Positions 44,157 through 53,800 of a DNA stretch of 64,000 nt are shown piece after piece. This DNA is from an uncultured Mobilibacterium sp. (GTDB taxonomy: Bacteria > Bacillota > Clostridia > Peptostreptococcales > Anaerovoracaceae). Within the stretch, counting starts at the first letter, position 1; every line of letters starts with the position of its first letter. Under the pieces are notes generated by a model that saw only the letters and a program-made list of their open reading frames with translations, ran no database searches and had not been told where the DNA came from. The stretch lies in the NCBI GenBank assembly GCA_947254375.1, contig CAMYCF010000001.1:372001-436000 (forward strand), read 5' to 3'. The position numbers and the translations under genes are program-made.

Positions 44157-46830
44157 CTTTCTCCTCCAGAGACGAGAGCCTTGAGATCACCGCGTCCAGC
44201 ATTTCTTTATACGTCTCGCCCTTCTTTCTCTCTTCTTCCACGACTGCGGCCGGAGCCTTGTCGACAAAACCGCGGTTCGACAGTTTCTTTTCGACCCTCT
44301 CGACTTCGCCCTCCAGTCTCTTCTTCTCTTTCCTGAGCCTCTCGATCTCGGCGTCCATGTCTACGAGATCCTCGAGCGCTACGTATATCTCCGCGCCGTT
44401 TATAACTCCGGTCATGGCGTCTTGCGGCGGCTCAGCGCCTTCGTCGAGGAACGTTATGGCCGAAACTCCGGCGAGGCTCTTTATATACGGCGATATGGTC
44501 TCGATCTCTTCCCTGAGATCGTCGGTTTTTACGATTATTGAGACCTTCCTGCCCGGCGCCGCGTCCGCTTCCGCCCTGATGTTTCTGACGGCTTTTATGA
44601 CGTCCTTTGCGAGCTCGACCTTCGATACCGACTCCTTATATCCGAGGCTGTCGTCATAGAGCGGCCAGTGCTCTTTTATCAAAAGGCCGTCCGGGTTTTC
44701 CTGATCCGCCTTTTCCGGCGGTAAAAATCCCCAGATCTGTTCGGTGATGAACGGCATAAAAGGATGTAGCATCCTGAGCATGTCCTTGAGCGCCTTCTGA
44801 AGCACGCACAGGGCGACTTTTCTGTCGGCTTCGTCGTCGCCGTAGAGGCGGTCTTTGACGAGCTCTATGTACCAGTCGCAGTACTCGTTCCAAATGAGGT
44901 CGTATATCTTCTGGCCGGCGAGGCCGAGTTCGAAGCGGTCGAGGAGGTCCGTGACCTCTTTTACCGCGTCGTTCGTAACGGAGAGGATCCACTTATCCTC
45001 ATCTTTAAGATCGTCTTTTACCGACTCAAAAATACCCGCGTAGTCGACCTCCTCGTCGCCGAGATTCATGATGACGAACCTCGATGCGTTCCACAGCTTG
45101 TTTGCGAAGTTCCTTGCCGACTCGAGCTTGTTCCTTATGAACCTCATGTCGTTGCCCGGGGTTATTCCCGTGCAGAGCATGAAACGCAGTGCGTCGGCGC
45201 CGACTTCGTCGATGATCTCGAGCGGGTCGATACCGTTACCGAGGGATTTGCTCATCTTGCGTCCGAGCTCGTCCCTGACGAGACCGTGGAGGTATACGTA
45301 TTTGAACGGCACTTCTTTCATCGATTCGATGCCTGAGAATACCATTCTTATCACCCAGAAGAACAGGATGTCATAGCCCGTGACGAGTACGCTCGTCGGA
45401 TAGAAGTACTCGAGTTCCGGCGTTTTCTTCGGCCATCCCAGAGTCGAGAAAGGCCAGAGGGCGGAACTGAACCACGTGTCGAGGACGTCTTCGTCCTGAG
45501 TGAACGAGGTGCAGCCGCACTTAGGGCATGCCTCAGGCGCTTCCTTTGCGACGACGGTCTCGCCGCAGTCTTCGCAGTAGTATGCCGGTATCCTGTGTCC
45601 CCACCAAAGCTGCCTCGAGATGCACCAGTCGTGTATGTCGTACAGCCATTTGAGGTATATCTTTTCGAATCTTTCCGGTACGTTGATGAGTTCGCCGGTC
45701 TTCGCCGCTTCGATGGCGGGCTCCGCCAGCTCCTTCATTCTGACGAACCACTGGTCCGAGAGCATCGGCTCGATCGCCGTATGGCACCTGTAGCATTCGC
45801 CGATCGGGATGACCTTCTTCTCGATCTTTACGAGGTAGCCTTCGTCTTCCAGCTCTTTTACCCAGGCTTTCCTGCATTCGTACCTGTCCATGCCGGCATA
45901 TCTACCGGCGAGGTCGTTCATTTTTGCTTCTTTGTCGATGCAGCAGAGCTTTTCGAGGCCGTGTCTCTCGCCGACTTCAAAGTCGTTCGCATCGTGTGCA
46001 GGCGTGATTTTTACCGCACCAGTACCCTTGTCGGGATCCGGGTACTCGTCCGCTATTACCGGTATCTCGCGGCCGACGATCGGGAGGAGGACTGTCTTTC
46101 CGACCATTTCCTTATATCTTTCGTCATCGGGATGAACGGCTATCGCTATATCTCCGAACATCGTCTCCGGTCTCGACGTCGCGACGGTTATACCCTCACC
46201 GCCGTCTTTGCCCGGATATCTGAAGTACCAGTAGCTGCCTTCCTTGTCGACGTGCTCGACTTCGGCGTCGGAAAGCGACGTACCGCAGCAAGGGCACCAG
46301 TTGATCAGCCTGTTTCCCCTGTATATTTTTCCGTCGTTATATAAGTTGATAAAAAACTCTTTTACGGCGTCGGAGCAGACCTCGTCCATCGTGAATCTCT
46401 CGCGTCTCCAGTCGCAGGAGTCACCGAGTTTTCTGCACTGCTTAGTGATCCTCCCGCCGTATTCTTTTTTCCAATCCCAGGCGTGTTTGAGGAATTCTTC
46501 GCGGGTAAATTCGTGTTTGTCCTTACCCGTTTCCTCTTTTAACTTTTTTACGACCTTGACTTCCGTAGCGATGCTCGCGTGGTCGCTGCCCGGCACCCAA
46601 AGTGCGCTGTATCCCTGCATCCTCTTCCACCTGATGAGGACATCCTGCAGCGTCTGGTCGAGGGCGTGGCCCATGTGGAGCTGGCCCGTTATATTAGGCG
46701 GCGGCATCACTATGGTAAAAGGCTTTTTGTTTTCATCTATCTCGGCGTTGAATGCGCCCTTCGACTCCCACATCTCATAGATGCGGTCCTCGAATTCTTT
46801 AGGGGCGTATGTTTTCTCCAGATTCTTCAT
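44146..46830 (-). CDS. valS: Valyl-tRNA synthetase
   Basis: The 894-residue class I synthetase has PPPNITGQLHMGHALDQTLQD (HIGH motif as HMGH), the editing domain (VATSRPETMFGDIAIAVHPDD), KMSKSLGNGIDPLEII (KMSKS loop) and the C-terminal coiled coil (DMDAEIERLRKEKKRLEGEVERVEKKL). Length is normal. There is no T-box leader; folD ends only 45 bases upstream, so control must come from further up or not at the leader. Confidence 0.97.
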   Translation of the reverse strand: MKNLEKTYAPKEFEDRIYEMWESKGAFNAEIDENKKPFTIVMPPPNITGQLHMGHALDQTLQDVLIRWKRMQGYSALWVPGSDHASIATEVKVVKKLKEETGKDKHEFTREEFLKHAWDWKKEYGGRITKQCRKLGDSCDWRRERFTMDEVCSDAVKEFFINLYNDGKIYRGNRLINWCPCCGTSLSDAEVEHVDKEGSYWYFRYPGKDGGEGITVATSRPETMFGDIAIAVHPDDERYKEMVGKTVLLPIVGREIPVIADEYPDPDKGTGAVKITPAHDANDFEVGERHGLEKLCCIDKEAKMNDLAGRYAGMDRYECRKAWVKELEDEGYLVKIEKKVIPIGECYRCHTAIEPMLSDQWFVRMKELAEPAIEAAKTGELINVPERFEKIYLKWLYDIHDWCISRQLWWGHRIPAYYCEDCGETVVAKEAPEACPKCGCTSFTQDEDVLDTWFSSALWPFSTLGWPKKTPELEYFYPTSVLVTGYDILFFWVIRMVFSGIESMKEVPFKYVYLHGLVRDELGRKMSKSLGNGIDPLEIIDEVGADALRFMLCTGITPGNDMRFIRNKLESARNFANKLWNASRFVIMNLGDEEVDYAGIFESVKDDLKDEDKWILSVTNDAVKEVTDLLDRFELGLAGQKIYDLIWNEYCDWYIELVKDRLYGDDEADRKVALCVLQKALKDMLRMLHPFMPFITEQIWGFLPPEKADQENPDGLLIKEHWPLYDDSLGYKESVSKVELAKDVIKAVRNIRAEADAAPGRKVSIIVKTDDLREEIETISPYIKSLAGVSAITFLDEGAEPPQDAMTGVINGAEIYVALEDLVDMDAEIERLRKEKKRLEGEVERVEKKLSNRGFVDKAPAAVVEEERKKGETYKEMLDAVISRLSSLEEKVAK

Positions 46831-46875
46831 TTCCGTCTCCGATCTCTGTATGAAGTGTGCTCTTTTTCGCTGCTT

Positions 46876-47760
46876 TTATTTCAGCATATCCTCGTTCGCC
46901 TTCTTCGCGGCTTTTATTACGTTCCTAAGGAGCAGTGTCGTCGTCACCGTTCCGACGCCTCCCGGTACCGGCGTATAGCGAAGGTCGCTGAATTTACCGC
47001 TCTCCTCGATCTCTTTTATATTGAGGTCCCCGGCGATCTTTCCGTCTTTACCCGTTCCGGTACCGACATCCACGATCACCTGTCCGTCTCTGAAAAATCC
47101 GCTGTCGAAAGACTCGGTCTGTCCCGTGGCCAAGACCACGATATCCGCTTCCCTGCATGCCTTCAGAAGATCTTCCTGCGTCGTCCTCGTGTGGCAGACG
47201 GTGACGGTCGCGTTCGCGTTCATCAGCATCAGGAGGAGCGGCTTGCCCACTCGCAGGCTCCTTCCCACCACCGTGACCTTCTTTCCTTTGATATCACCGA
47301 CGTAGTATTTCAGTATCTCCATGCATGACTCAGCCGTGCAGGCGTAAAATGCGTCCTTATCGTTCGAAAAAAGCTTCGCGTACGACGATTCGGTGACGGC
47401 ATCGATATCCTTGCGCGGGTCGAGCATCCCTAAAAGTTCCTTTTCGACGGCTTTGTCCGGGAACGGCATGAGCATCATTATCCCGTGCACGTCTTTATCT
47501 TCGTTCAGGGCCGTCATCTTTTCCTTAAGATCGTCCCCGCAGTCTTCTCCCTCTCCGACGACGATCGTCTCTATTTCGAATCCGTATCCTTGGGCATTCT
47601 TGATTATCGCGCCTTCGTAATATTTTTCGCCCTCATCTTCGCCCATTCTCAAGGTCGCTAACTTAGGGACGACTCCGATCTCCGCCAGTTTTTCGGTATC
47701 GGAAATTATCTCTTCGCGTATCTTTTCTTTTATCGGTGCACCCTTTATCTTCTCGAGCAT
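46876..47760 (-). CDS. folD: Methylene-THF dehydrogenase/methenyl-THF cyclohydrolase
   Basis: A 294-residue bifunctional enzyme of the one-carbon cycle. It has KLATLRMGEDEGEKYYEGAIIKNAQGYGFE with the catalytic lysine region, MMLMPFPDKAVE, the NAD(P)-binding KKVTVVGRSLRVGKPLLLMLMNANATVTVCH and the C-terminal YTPVPGGVGTVTTTLLLRN. It is the first gene of the folD-valS-folC-glyA run and shares substrates with fhs and glyA. Confidence 0.95.
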   Translation of the reverse strand: MLEKIKGAPIKEKIREEIISDTEKLAEIGVVPKLATLRMGEDEGEKYYEGAIIKNAQGYGFEIETIVVGEGEDCGDDLKEKMTALNEDKDVHGIMMLMPFPDKAVEKELLGMLDPRKDIDAVTESSYAKLFSNDKDAFYACTAESCMEILKYYVGDIKGKKVTVVGRSLRVGKPLLLMLMNANATVTVCHTRTTQEDLLKACREADIVVLATGQTESFDSGFFRDGQVIVDVGTGTGKDGKIAGDLNIKEIEESGKFSDLRYTPVPGGVGTVTTTLLLRNVIKAAKKANEDMLK

Positions 47761-47814
47761 TCTCTGTTCCTTTCAGCATTTGTATCGTTTTTTCTCTTGA
47801 TAATAACATTGTAA

Positions 47815-47823
47815 ATTATACCA
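47815..47823 (-). promoter_or_regulatory. Extended -10 promoter for folD
   Basis: TGGTATAAT on the minus strand, about 55 bases before the start, without a good -35 box. Confidence 0.5.
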
Positions 47824-47880
47824 TATCGCAGTGGTTTAGAAAATAAAAGCAGTTGTATTTTATATGCCAACGCGCTCAGC

Positions 47881-48033
47881 ATGGAAGATGCTTGCAAACA
47901 GGCTCTTTTTGAAAAAATTGAAGATGAATACGATATTGCCGTCGCCGGCGAAGCTTACAAAGAATATGCGGACGCCGGCCGAAGGTCGACGCCGGCAGAA
48001 GATTTTTGGAGAGAGCTCGATGAAGAAATGTAG
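47881..48033 (+). pseudogene. Remnant of a RelB/DUF6290-type (ribbon-helix-helix) antitoxin
   Basis: This frame encodes 50 residues from the ATG at 47881: MEDACKQALFEKIEDEYD, then AYKEYADAG and FWRELDEEM before TAG. KxxLFEKIEDEYDxxxAxxAYKEY is typical of the C-terminal half of RHH antitoxins. The frame is open for another 22 codons upstream without a start or a recognisable RHH beta strand, and there is no ribosome binding site. The DNA-binding half is therefore missing. It lies in the otherwise gene-free 319 bases between folD and the RNase H gene. Confidence 0.65.
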
Positions 48034-48079
48034 AGTCGAGGTTTCCAAACGGCAAAAATTTTTTAAAACAGCCGGATAA
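48020..48079 (+). pseudogene. Truncated start of a RelE/ParE-type toxin
   Basis: ATG 48020 overlaps the antitoxin remnant by 14 bases, the usual relBE arrangement. It gives MKKCRVEVSKRQKFFKTAG before TAA at 48077. The opening K-x-RVEVSK-x-x-KFxK matches RelE/ParE toxin N-termini. The gene ends after 19 codons exactly next to the stop of the convergent RNase H gene, so the rest was deleted or shifted. Confidence 0.6.
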
Positions 48080-49393
48080 CTATAATTCAGACGATATGGC
48101 GAGCGTCGCAAGTTCATCGGCACGCTCGTTATATTTGTTCCCTGAGTGCGCTTTTACTTTTATAAAAGATATATCCACATTTCTTCTCGCTTCACGCACG
48201 AATTCCTTGTATCTTTTCGTCTGAGGAAGGTTCGCCTTCCACTCGTCGTCGCCCCATTTCGCGATCCCGTTGTAGTCGTGGTGTATCCTGACGGCTTTTA
48301 TCCCGTTGTCGACGCAATATTGTATGGCCATTTCGGCCGCCGCGATCTCGCCGGCCACATTTCTGAGCGAGGCGGAATCCCCGCCGAAAAAAGCCTTCGA
48401 AAGCTCGATTTCCTTCCCTTCAAAAATTATGACAGCAGCCCCGGAATACGCTCCCTTTGCGGCGTTATAGCTACCGTCTACGTATGCGTCGGCTTTACCG
48501 TCGCCGCCCGGTTCGGCAGCGGCGATCCCGAGATATGATTCCGCGTCTTCTACTGCGGCAAAACTTTTATACTGTGCTCCCGGGAAACCCTCTACGGATT
48601 TCCTGCATTCGTCCCATGTATCAAAAATACCGGTCTCACGGCCTTCTTTTACCGCATAAAACTTACGCTTCTTTGAGCCACCGGTTCCGATTGCTTTTTC
48701 CTGAGGCTTATGCCAAGGCGAGCCCGATCCTTCCTGAGGATCGAAACTTTTTAGGAAGGTCTTCCTGTGTATCGGCGTTATGCCGTTCTCCTCGATGCCG
48801 GCGTAATGAGCCTCCGTACCGTAGCCGCTGTTCGTAAGAAAACCGTAGCCGGGATAGAGCTTATCCATCTCAGCCATGTAGGCATCCCTTTCGACCTTCG
48901 CGATTATGGAAGCCGCGGCGACCGAGACGCACTTCTCGTCGCCTTTTATGACGGACTTCACCGGGATGTCGAGACCCGTCAGCGACACGGCGTCGACTAT
49001 CACCTGCTCTATCTTCGTTCCCTCAGGCATCGAAGCGTTCGCATCGTCTATCGCCCTTTTCATCGCGCGCTTGGTCGCGTTCAATATATTGATTTCATCT
49101 ATTTCTTGATTATCGGCTTTTCCTATACCTATAGCCGTAGCGCACTCTCTTATCTGAGCCGCAAGCTCCTCCCGTTTCTTCTTACTGAGCTTCTTCGAAT
49201 CGTTCACTTCAAACAGCTCAAAATCGGCGGGCAGAACGACCGCCGCCGCATATACGGGCCCCGCGAGCGGACCTCTTCCGACCTCATCGATCCCCGCGAC
49301 ATATGTGATGCCGGGCTCAGTGAGTTCCCTTTCGGTCTCGACCATGTCGAAAAAATGTTCGCGTTGTTTTTCCAGCCTTTCGCTCTTCTTCAA
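48080..49393 (-). CDS. rnhB: Fused RNase HII - hybrid-binding domain - RNase HI
   Basis: The 437-residue protein joins three modules. Residues 25-222 are a complete RNase HII: GIDEVGRGPLAGPVYAA with D36 and E37, VIVDAVSL with D135, and the later Asp171. Residues 243-290 match the caulimovirus VI/RNase H1 N-terminal hybrid-binding domain (KKRKFYAVKEGRETGIFDTWDECRKSVEGFPGAQYKSF, in two parts). Residues 301-437 are an RNase HI with its D-E-D-D set: AYVDGSY, VAGEIAAAE, HHDYNG, KAHSGNKYNERAD. All catalytic residues of both nucleases appear intact. Both cleave RNA in RNA-DNA hybrids; HII also removes single ribonucleotides. The start is TTG 49393, overlapping the rbgA stop. Confidence 0.9.
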   Translation of the reverse strand: MKKSERLEKQREHFFDMVETERELTEPGITYVAGIDEVGRGPLAGPVYAAAVVLPADFELFEVNDSKKLSKKKREELAAQIRECATAIGIGKADNQEIDEINILNATKRAMKRAIDDANASMPEGTKIEQVIVDAVSLTGLDIPVKSVIKGDEKCVSVAAASIIAKVERDAYMAEMDKLYPGYGFLTNSGYGTEAHYAGIEENGITPIHRKTFLKSFDPQEGSGSPWHKPQEKAIGTGGSKKRKFYAVKEGRETGIFDTWDECRKSVEGFPGAQYKSFAAVEDAESYLGIAAAEPGGDGKADAYVDGSYNAAKGAYSGAAVIIFEGKEIELSKAFFGGDSASLRNVAGEIAAAEMAIQYCVDNGIKAVRIHHDYNGIAKWGDDEWKANLPQTKRYKEFVREARRNVDISFIKVKAHSGNKYNERADELATLAISSEL

Positions 49394-50271
49394 TTCCTAT
49401 CCGCCTTTTCTGTGGCATCAGCCCCTTCTGTGGCCTCCGCCTTTTCTATGGTGATCCTGCCGAGCAGGCCCTCTCTGAATTCGTTAAGCACCATTCTTCC
49501 GGTGCGCTCGTAGTCTATCCTCCTGCCCGGCAGCAAACAGCCGCGTTTTTCGGCGATGTGCTCCATGTTTTCGAGCGTCTCATCGCTGAGATCTTCGAGG
49601 CCGTATCTCTGCATCAGCCTGTCCGGGTACTCTTTTTCTAAAAATCTAATGAGTTCGAAGGCGAGATCCTGCACCCCTAAAATATCGTCTTTTATGCTTC
49701 CGCAGAACGCGAGGTGCAGTCCCACTTCATTGTCTTCGAATTTCGGCCACAGGATCCCCGGTGTGTCGAGAAGCTGCATGCCGCTGGATATGGTGAGCCA
49801 CTGTTTGCCCCGCGTGACGCCCGGCTTGTTCCCCGTCTGCGCGCTTTTACGGCCCGCAAGAGCATTTATCAGTGACGATTTGCCGACGTTCGGGATCCCG
49901 ACTATCATCAGACGGAGCGCCCTGTTCATCTTTCGCTTTTCGGCGAGCTGCTTTTCCCTGTCGGACAGCAGTTTAATGAGCCTTTTTATGTCCGCCTTGT
50001 TTCGAACGTCGATGGCGATCGCACCCGATGCCCTTTTTGAAAAATGTTCGAGCCATTCCTTCGTCGCGGCTTCCTCGGCAAGGTCGGCCTTTGCCAGCAC
50101 GACTATCCGCTCTTTGCCCTTGAGCATTTCGCCGATCATGGGATTTTCGCCCGAAACCGGTATCCTGCTGTCGATGAGCTCGATGACGAGATCGACCGCT
50201 TTGAGGTTCTCCTCTATCAGCTCGCGCGTCTTCTTCATATGTCCCGGGTACCAGTTTATATGCTCGATCAT
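49390..50271 (-). CDS. rbgA: Ribosome biogenesis GTPase
   Basis: The 293-residue circularly permuted GTPase (YlqF/RbgA) helps late 50S assembly. The order is G4 (VLAKADLA), then G1 (VGIPNVGKSSLINALAG), then G3 (LLDTPGILWP), as expected for a permuted GTPase. The N-terminal INWYPGHMKKTRELI is diagnostic. The gene sits between rplS and rnhB, a usual Gram-positive order. The last 25 residues are an Ala/Glu/Asp-rich tail. Confidence 0.95.
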   Translation of the reverse strand: MIEHINWYPGHMKKTRELIEENLKAVDLVIELIDSRIPVSGENPMIGEMLKGKERIVVLAKADLAEEAATKEWLEHFSKRASGAIAIDVRNKADIKRLIKLLSDREKQLAEKRKMNRALRLMIVGIPNVGKSSLINALAGRKSAQTGNKPGVTRGKQWLTISSGMQLLDTPGILWPKFEDNEVGLHLAFCGSIKDDILGVQDLAFELIRFLEKEYPDRLMQRYGLEDLSDETLENMEHIAEKRGCLLPGRRIDYERTGRMVLNEFREGLLGRITIEKAEATEGADATEKADRN

Positions 50272-50326
50272 TTTATCAACGCTCCCTTTCAGTCATATCG
50301 CTTTTATTTTACACGAAAGCGACGGT

Positions 50327-50361
50327 AAAAAAAATGCATACCGCACCGGAATGCGGTATGC
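50327..50361 (-). terminator. Terminator after rplS
   Basis: Minus strand: GCATACCGCA pairs perfectly with TGCGGTATGC (50336-50361), followed by eight Ts. Confidence 0.92.
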
Positions 50362-50377
50362 ACCGTAAAATACTTTT

Positions 50378-50719
50378 TTACGCATGTTTCTTGATCTTTG
50401 CAGCTTTTCCTGTCCTGCCGCGCATGTAGTTGAGCTTAGCCCTTCTGACTTTACCGCGACCGATGACTTCGATCTTAGCTACCTTAGGCGAATGCAGAGG
50501 GAAAGTCTTCTCTACTCCGATACCCTGGCAAAGCCTTCTTACCGTAAAAGTCTCGGAGATGCCGCCGTGCTGTTTCTTGAGCACGTATCCCTCGAATACC
50601 TGGATCCTCTCTCTCTGTCCTTCGACGATCTTTACGTGTACCCTTACGGTATCACCTACTCTGAATTCAGGTATATCGTCTTTCTTGTATTCGCTCGTTA
50701 CCGAATCAATAAGGTTCAT
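50378..50719 (-). CDS. rplS: 50S ribosomal protein L19
   Basis: A 113-residue ribosomal protein at the 30S-50S interface. It contains [42 protein letters not shown], and [35 protein letters not shown], all conserved L19 sequence. GGAGGAATAAC precedes the ATG. It is followed by a strong terminator and then rbgA. Confidence 0.97.
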   Translation of the reverse strand: MNLIDSVTSEYKKDDIPEFRVGDTVRVHVKIVEGQRERIQVFEGYVLKKQHGGISETFTVRRLCQGIGVEKTFPLHSPKVAKIEVIGRGKVRRAKLNYMRGRTGKAAKIKKHA

Positions 50720-50754
50720 TGTTATTCCTCCTTCCCGCCAAGACGTTCTTGATG

Positions 50755-50801
50755 CCGTGATATCCGTTGTGATATCGGCTTCGCGCCTCCGCAGTCAGAG
50801 G
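50755..50801 (-). promoter_or_regulatory. Structured leader before rplS (candidate L19-type leader)
   Basis: On the minus strand two hairpins lie before the gene: CCTC-TGACTGCG-GAGG (50786-50801) and CCGATATC-ACAAC-GGATATCACGG (50755-50778, one bulge). L19 leaders that bind the protein are known in Gram-positives; I could not match the published core, so this is only a candidate. Confidence 0.35.
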
Positions 50802-50855
50802 AACGCCCGTAATAACCATGTAAATATACCATGTTTACCGGAGCAATGCAAGCAT

Positions 50856-53800
50856 TTAATTCTTTTTACCCTTTCTTGCGAAAACCGCCAGTGCCGCAAC
50901 GGCTGCCAGTGCGATCACGGAGAACAGTATGATCGAGTTCTGATCTCCCGTGTTCGTCATCTGATAAGCAGCAGTTCCGCCGTTCGTGTTGTCGGCAACA
51001 TGACCGCCGTTGTTCGGCGTATTCGGATTATTAGGGTTTACCGGCGGGTTCGGATCATCCGGATTTACAGGGTCGTTCGGTCCCGTGTAAATTATATCGT
51101 GTCCGACTGCCGGGTTTGCAGGGTTCGATTTCCTTGCGAATGCCATATGAGCCTTATTTTTCGTATAAAGCCTTACTACATGGTCACCCTTATAGCCCTT
51201 GTTGTTGAGGAACGGTTCCTCGCCGAGAGTCTTCAGGCTGCTCGGAAGCGTAACTTCTTCGAGAAGCGCTTCTTTGAACGCATACTTGCCTATGCTCTCG
51301 ATCCCTTCACCGAGAGTCAGTTTCTTGAGCGTGGTTCCTTTATAAGTTCCTTCGAAGGCCGATTCGCCTATCTCCTTTACCGTGCCCGGGATCGTAAGTT
51401 CCGTCAGCCTGTGCAGGTGGAACGCCTTCTTTCCGATCTTCGTGACGGACGCAGGTATCTCGAGGTGTTTAAGTCTCGCTCCCGCGAAGGCCATGTCGTC
51501 GATCTCCGTGACTTTGTCGGGTATCTTGACTTCCGTCATCCAGATGTTCATCGAGAAAGCTCCCTGAGGTATCTTGGTGATGCTGTCCGATATTTTGAGT
51601 TTCTTTATGTTGTTCATAGAGAATGAACCCGTACCGAGCTGCGTCACGCTGTCAGGGATAGATACGTTCTCGAGCTTGTTGCCGTGGAACGCACTGTCTC
51701 CAATGCTCACGAGACCGTCTTTAAGGTCAACGGCCGTGAAGTTGTTGTACTCAAATGCCTTGTTGCCGATGCTTTTGAGATTCTTCGGAAGATCGACCGT
51801 GTTCATTCCGTTTATGGAATCTGCACTCCACTTGGTGACCTGTACTTCCTTATCAGGTATCTTGAATGCGGCATCGCCGATCTTGGTTATTTCCGCACCG
51901 TTAGGCGCTTTATCCGGCAGTACAAGGTCTTTTAAAACCTTTCTCTTGAGCTGTCCCTTTTCTGACCATCCCGTAAGCGTCGTTCCGTCCAAGCTGTAAG
52001 TGAAATCTTCATCCGTCCAACCGGTGCCGGCCAGCTTGTTGAAGATCACTTCGTGGCCCGATCCTTTAGGATAGAAAGCCTTAGTCTCTTTGAGATGCTC
52101 TTTATTCGATGTTAAAAGCTTTACTTTCGGATCCGCACCGACAAAGGCATCTTTAGGTAATTTAGCCAAAGAATTAGGTATAACCGTCGATTTTACTTTA
52201 CTCTTGGCAAATGCCTCTGCACCTATTTCCGTCAGACCTTCATTCATAGTGATTTTCTCGAGTTTAGGTTCCAGCCCTTCCTGATATACCTTGAACGCTC
52301 TCTTTCCTATCGTTTTAAGGTTCTTTGGCAACTTAAGTTCGGTAAGCTGGTGATTCAGGAACGCATCATCTCCTATTGCCGCAACGGAATCCGGAAGTTT
52401 CAGCGTTTTTATGTGTGCTCCGGCAAAAGCTCGGGCCCCTATCTTTGTTACACCTTCAGGTATTACTACATCATCTATAGCCGTCATCGTAAAGCAGGCA
52501 TTCGATATCTCAGTCAAAGACGGAGACAACGCCACGGTCTTAAGTTCAGCGCAGTTCGCAAACGCTCCGCCGTCAAGCTTGGTAACACTTTCCGGAAGAA
52601 CGAGGGACTTTATCGATGTGCGCTGGAAGGCTCCGCTTCCTATTTCCTTACACGTTTCAGGTATGCTTATTTCCGTTATCGGATTTGCCTGGAATGCAAA
52701 TGCTCCGATCGTCTGCAGGTTCTGAGGCAGTTTTACGGATTTAGGAAGATAGATCTTATCAGCGCTTTCTTTAAGGCCGAAAGTTCCGAGGTCGGCACCT
52801 GCAGCTCCCGGTCCTATCGCTGTGATGTCGGTACCTTTAGGTCCCTTATCAGGAAGGATGAGGTCAGGATTTTTCTTTATTTTTTCCTTACCCGAGTCGC
52901 TGAGTCCTGTTATTGTCGTGCCGTTCTCATCATACGTGAAGTCATCGATGCCCCAAGGTTTTTCCTCGACAGGCATGTCTCCGACGATGAGTTTCTGCAC
53001 GTTCGATTTACCGTTTCCTACGTGATCGAGGAAGGTACCGCTTTCATCCGCCTTGTAAACATATACTATGCCGCCCTTTTTCTCTGCAGGCGTTCCCGAT
53101 GTGACGGGTTCTTTACCGTTATTCTGGAAAAATGCAAACTTTGCCATTTTCTCGGTGTTGACCGGCAACTGTACGGATTCTATTTTGTTCACACCGAAAG
53201 CCATATTGTCGATATCGAGTTCGAAGTCGACCTTATCCGGGAATTCAAACGTCGTTATGTTGTTCCTGGCAAATGACTGGCTCGTTATAAACATCGTCGT
53301 CTTAGGGAACTTGACATACGTAAGCTTGTTCGAGCTGAATGCGCTGCCGCCTATATAGATCACGCCTTCAGGAAGCGTAAGCGATTTTATCTCATTGCCG
53401 CTGAATGAATTTGCACCTATGAAGAAGTCTCCCCTCTCTTTGAGTGTGCTGTTCCACTTCCCGTCATAAGGAGCTTTAACATTTTCAGGGAATGTAACGC
53501 TCTGTATGCCGAGTTTTGAGAAAGCGCCGGTTCCTACTCCCTGTACCTTTTTACCGGAAGGATCGTTGCTCGGAATAACGAGGTTCTTATTTACCTTAAG
53601 CTTTTCTTTTCCTGAATCGCTGAGACCTTTTACTACCCAAGCGTCAACTACGATCTTATCGGTCGTGTTTGTGGCACGATAGACATCAAAGTTCTGCGTG
53701 TCGTATACGAAGTCGTCGGCCGTCCACTCACCGTCATTTTTAAATATATACCTGTGCATTCCGGCGTTGTCTGGGAAGTTCTTTTTATCTTCGTACTGAG

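Noticed and set aside
46831..46875. T-box leader for valS
   Set aside because: Only 45 bases separate folD and valS and none of the T-box core is present there or in the folD leader.
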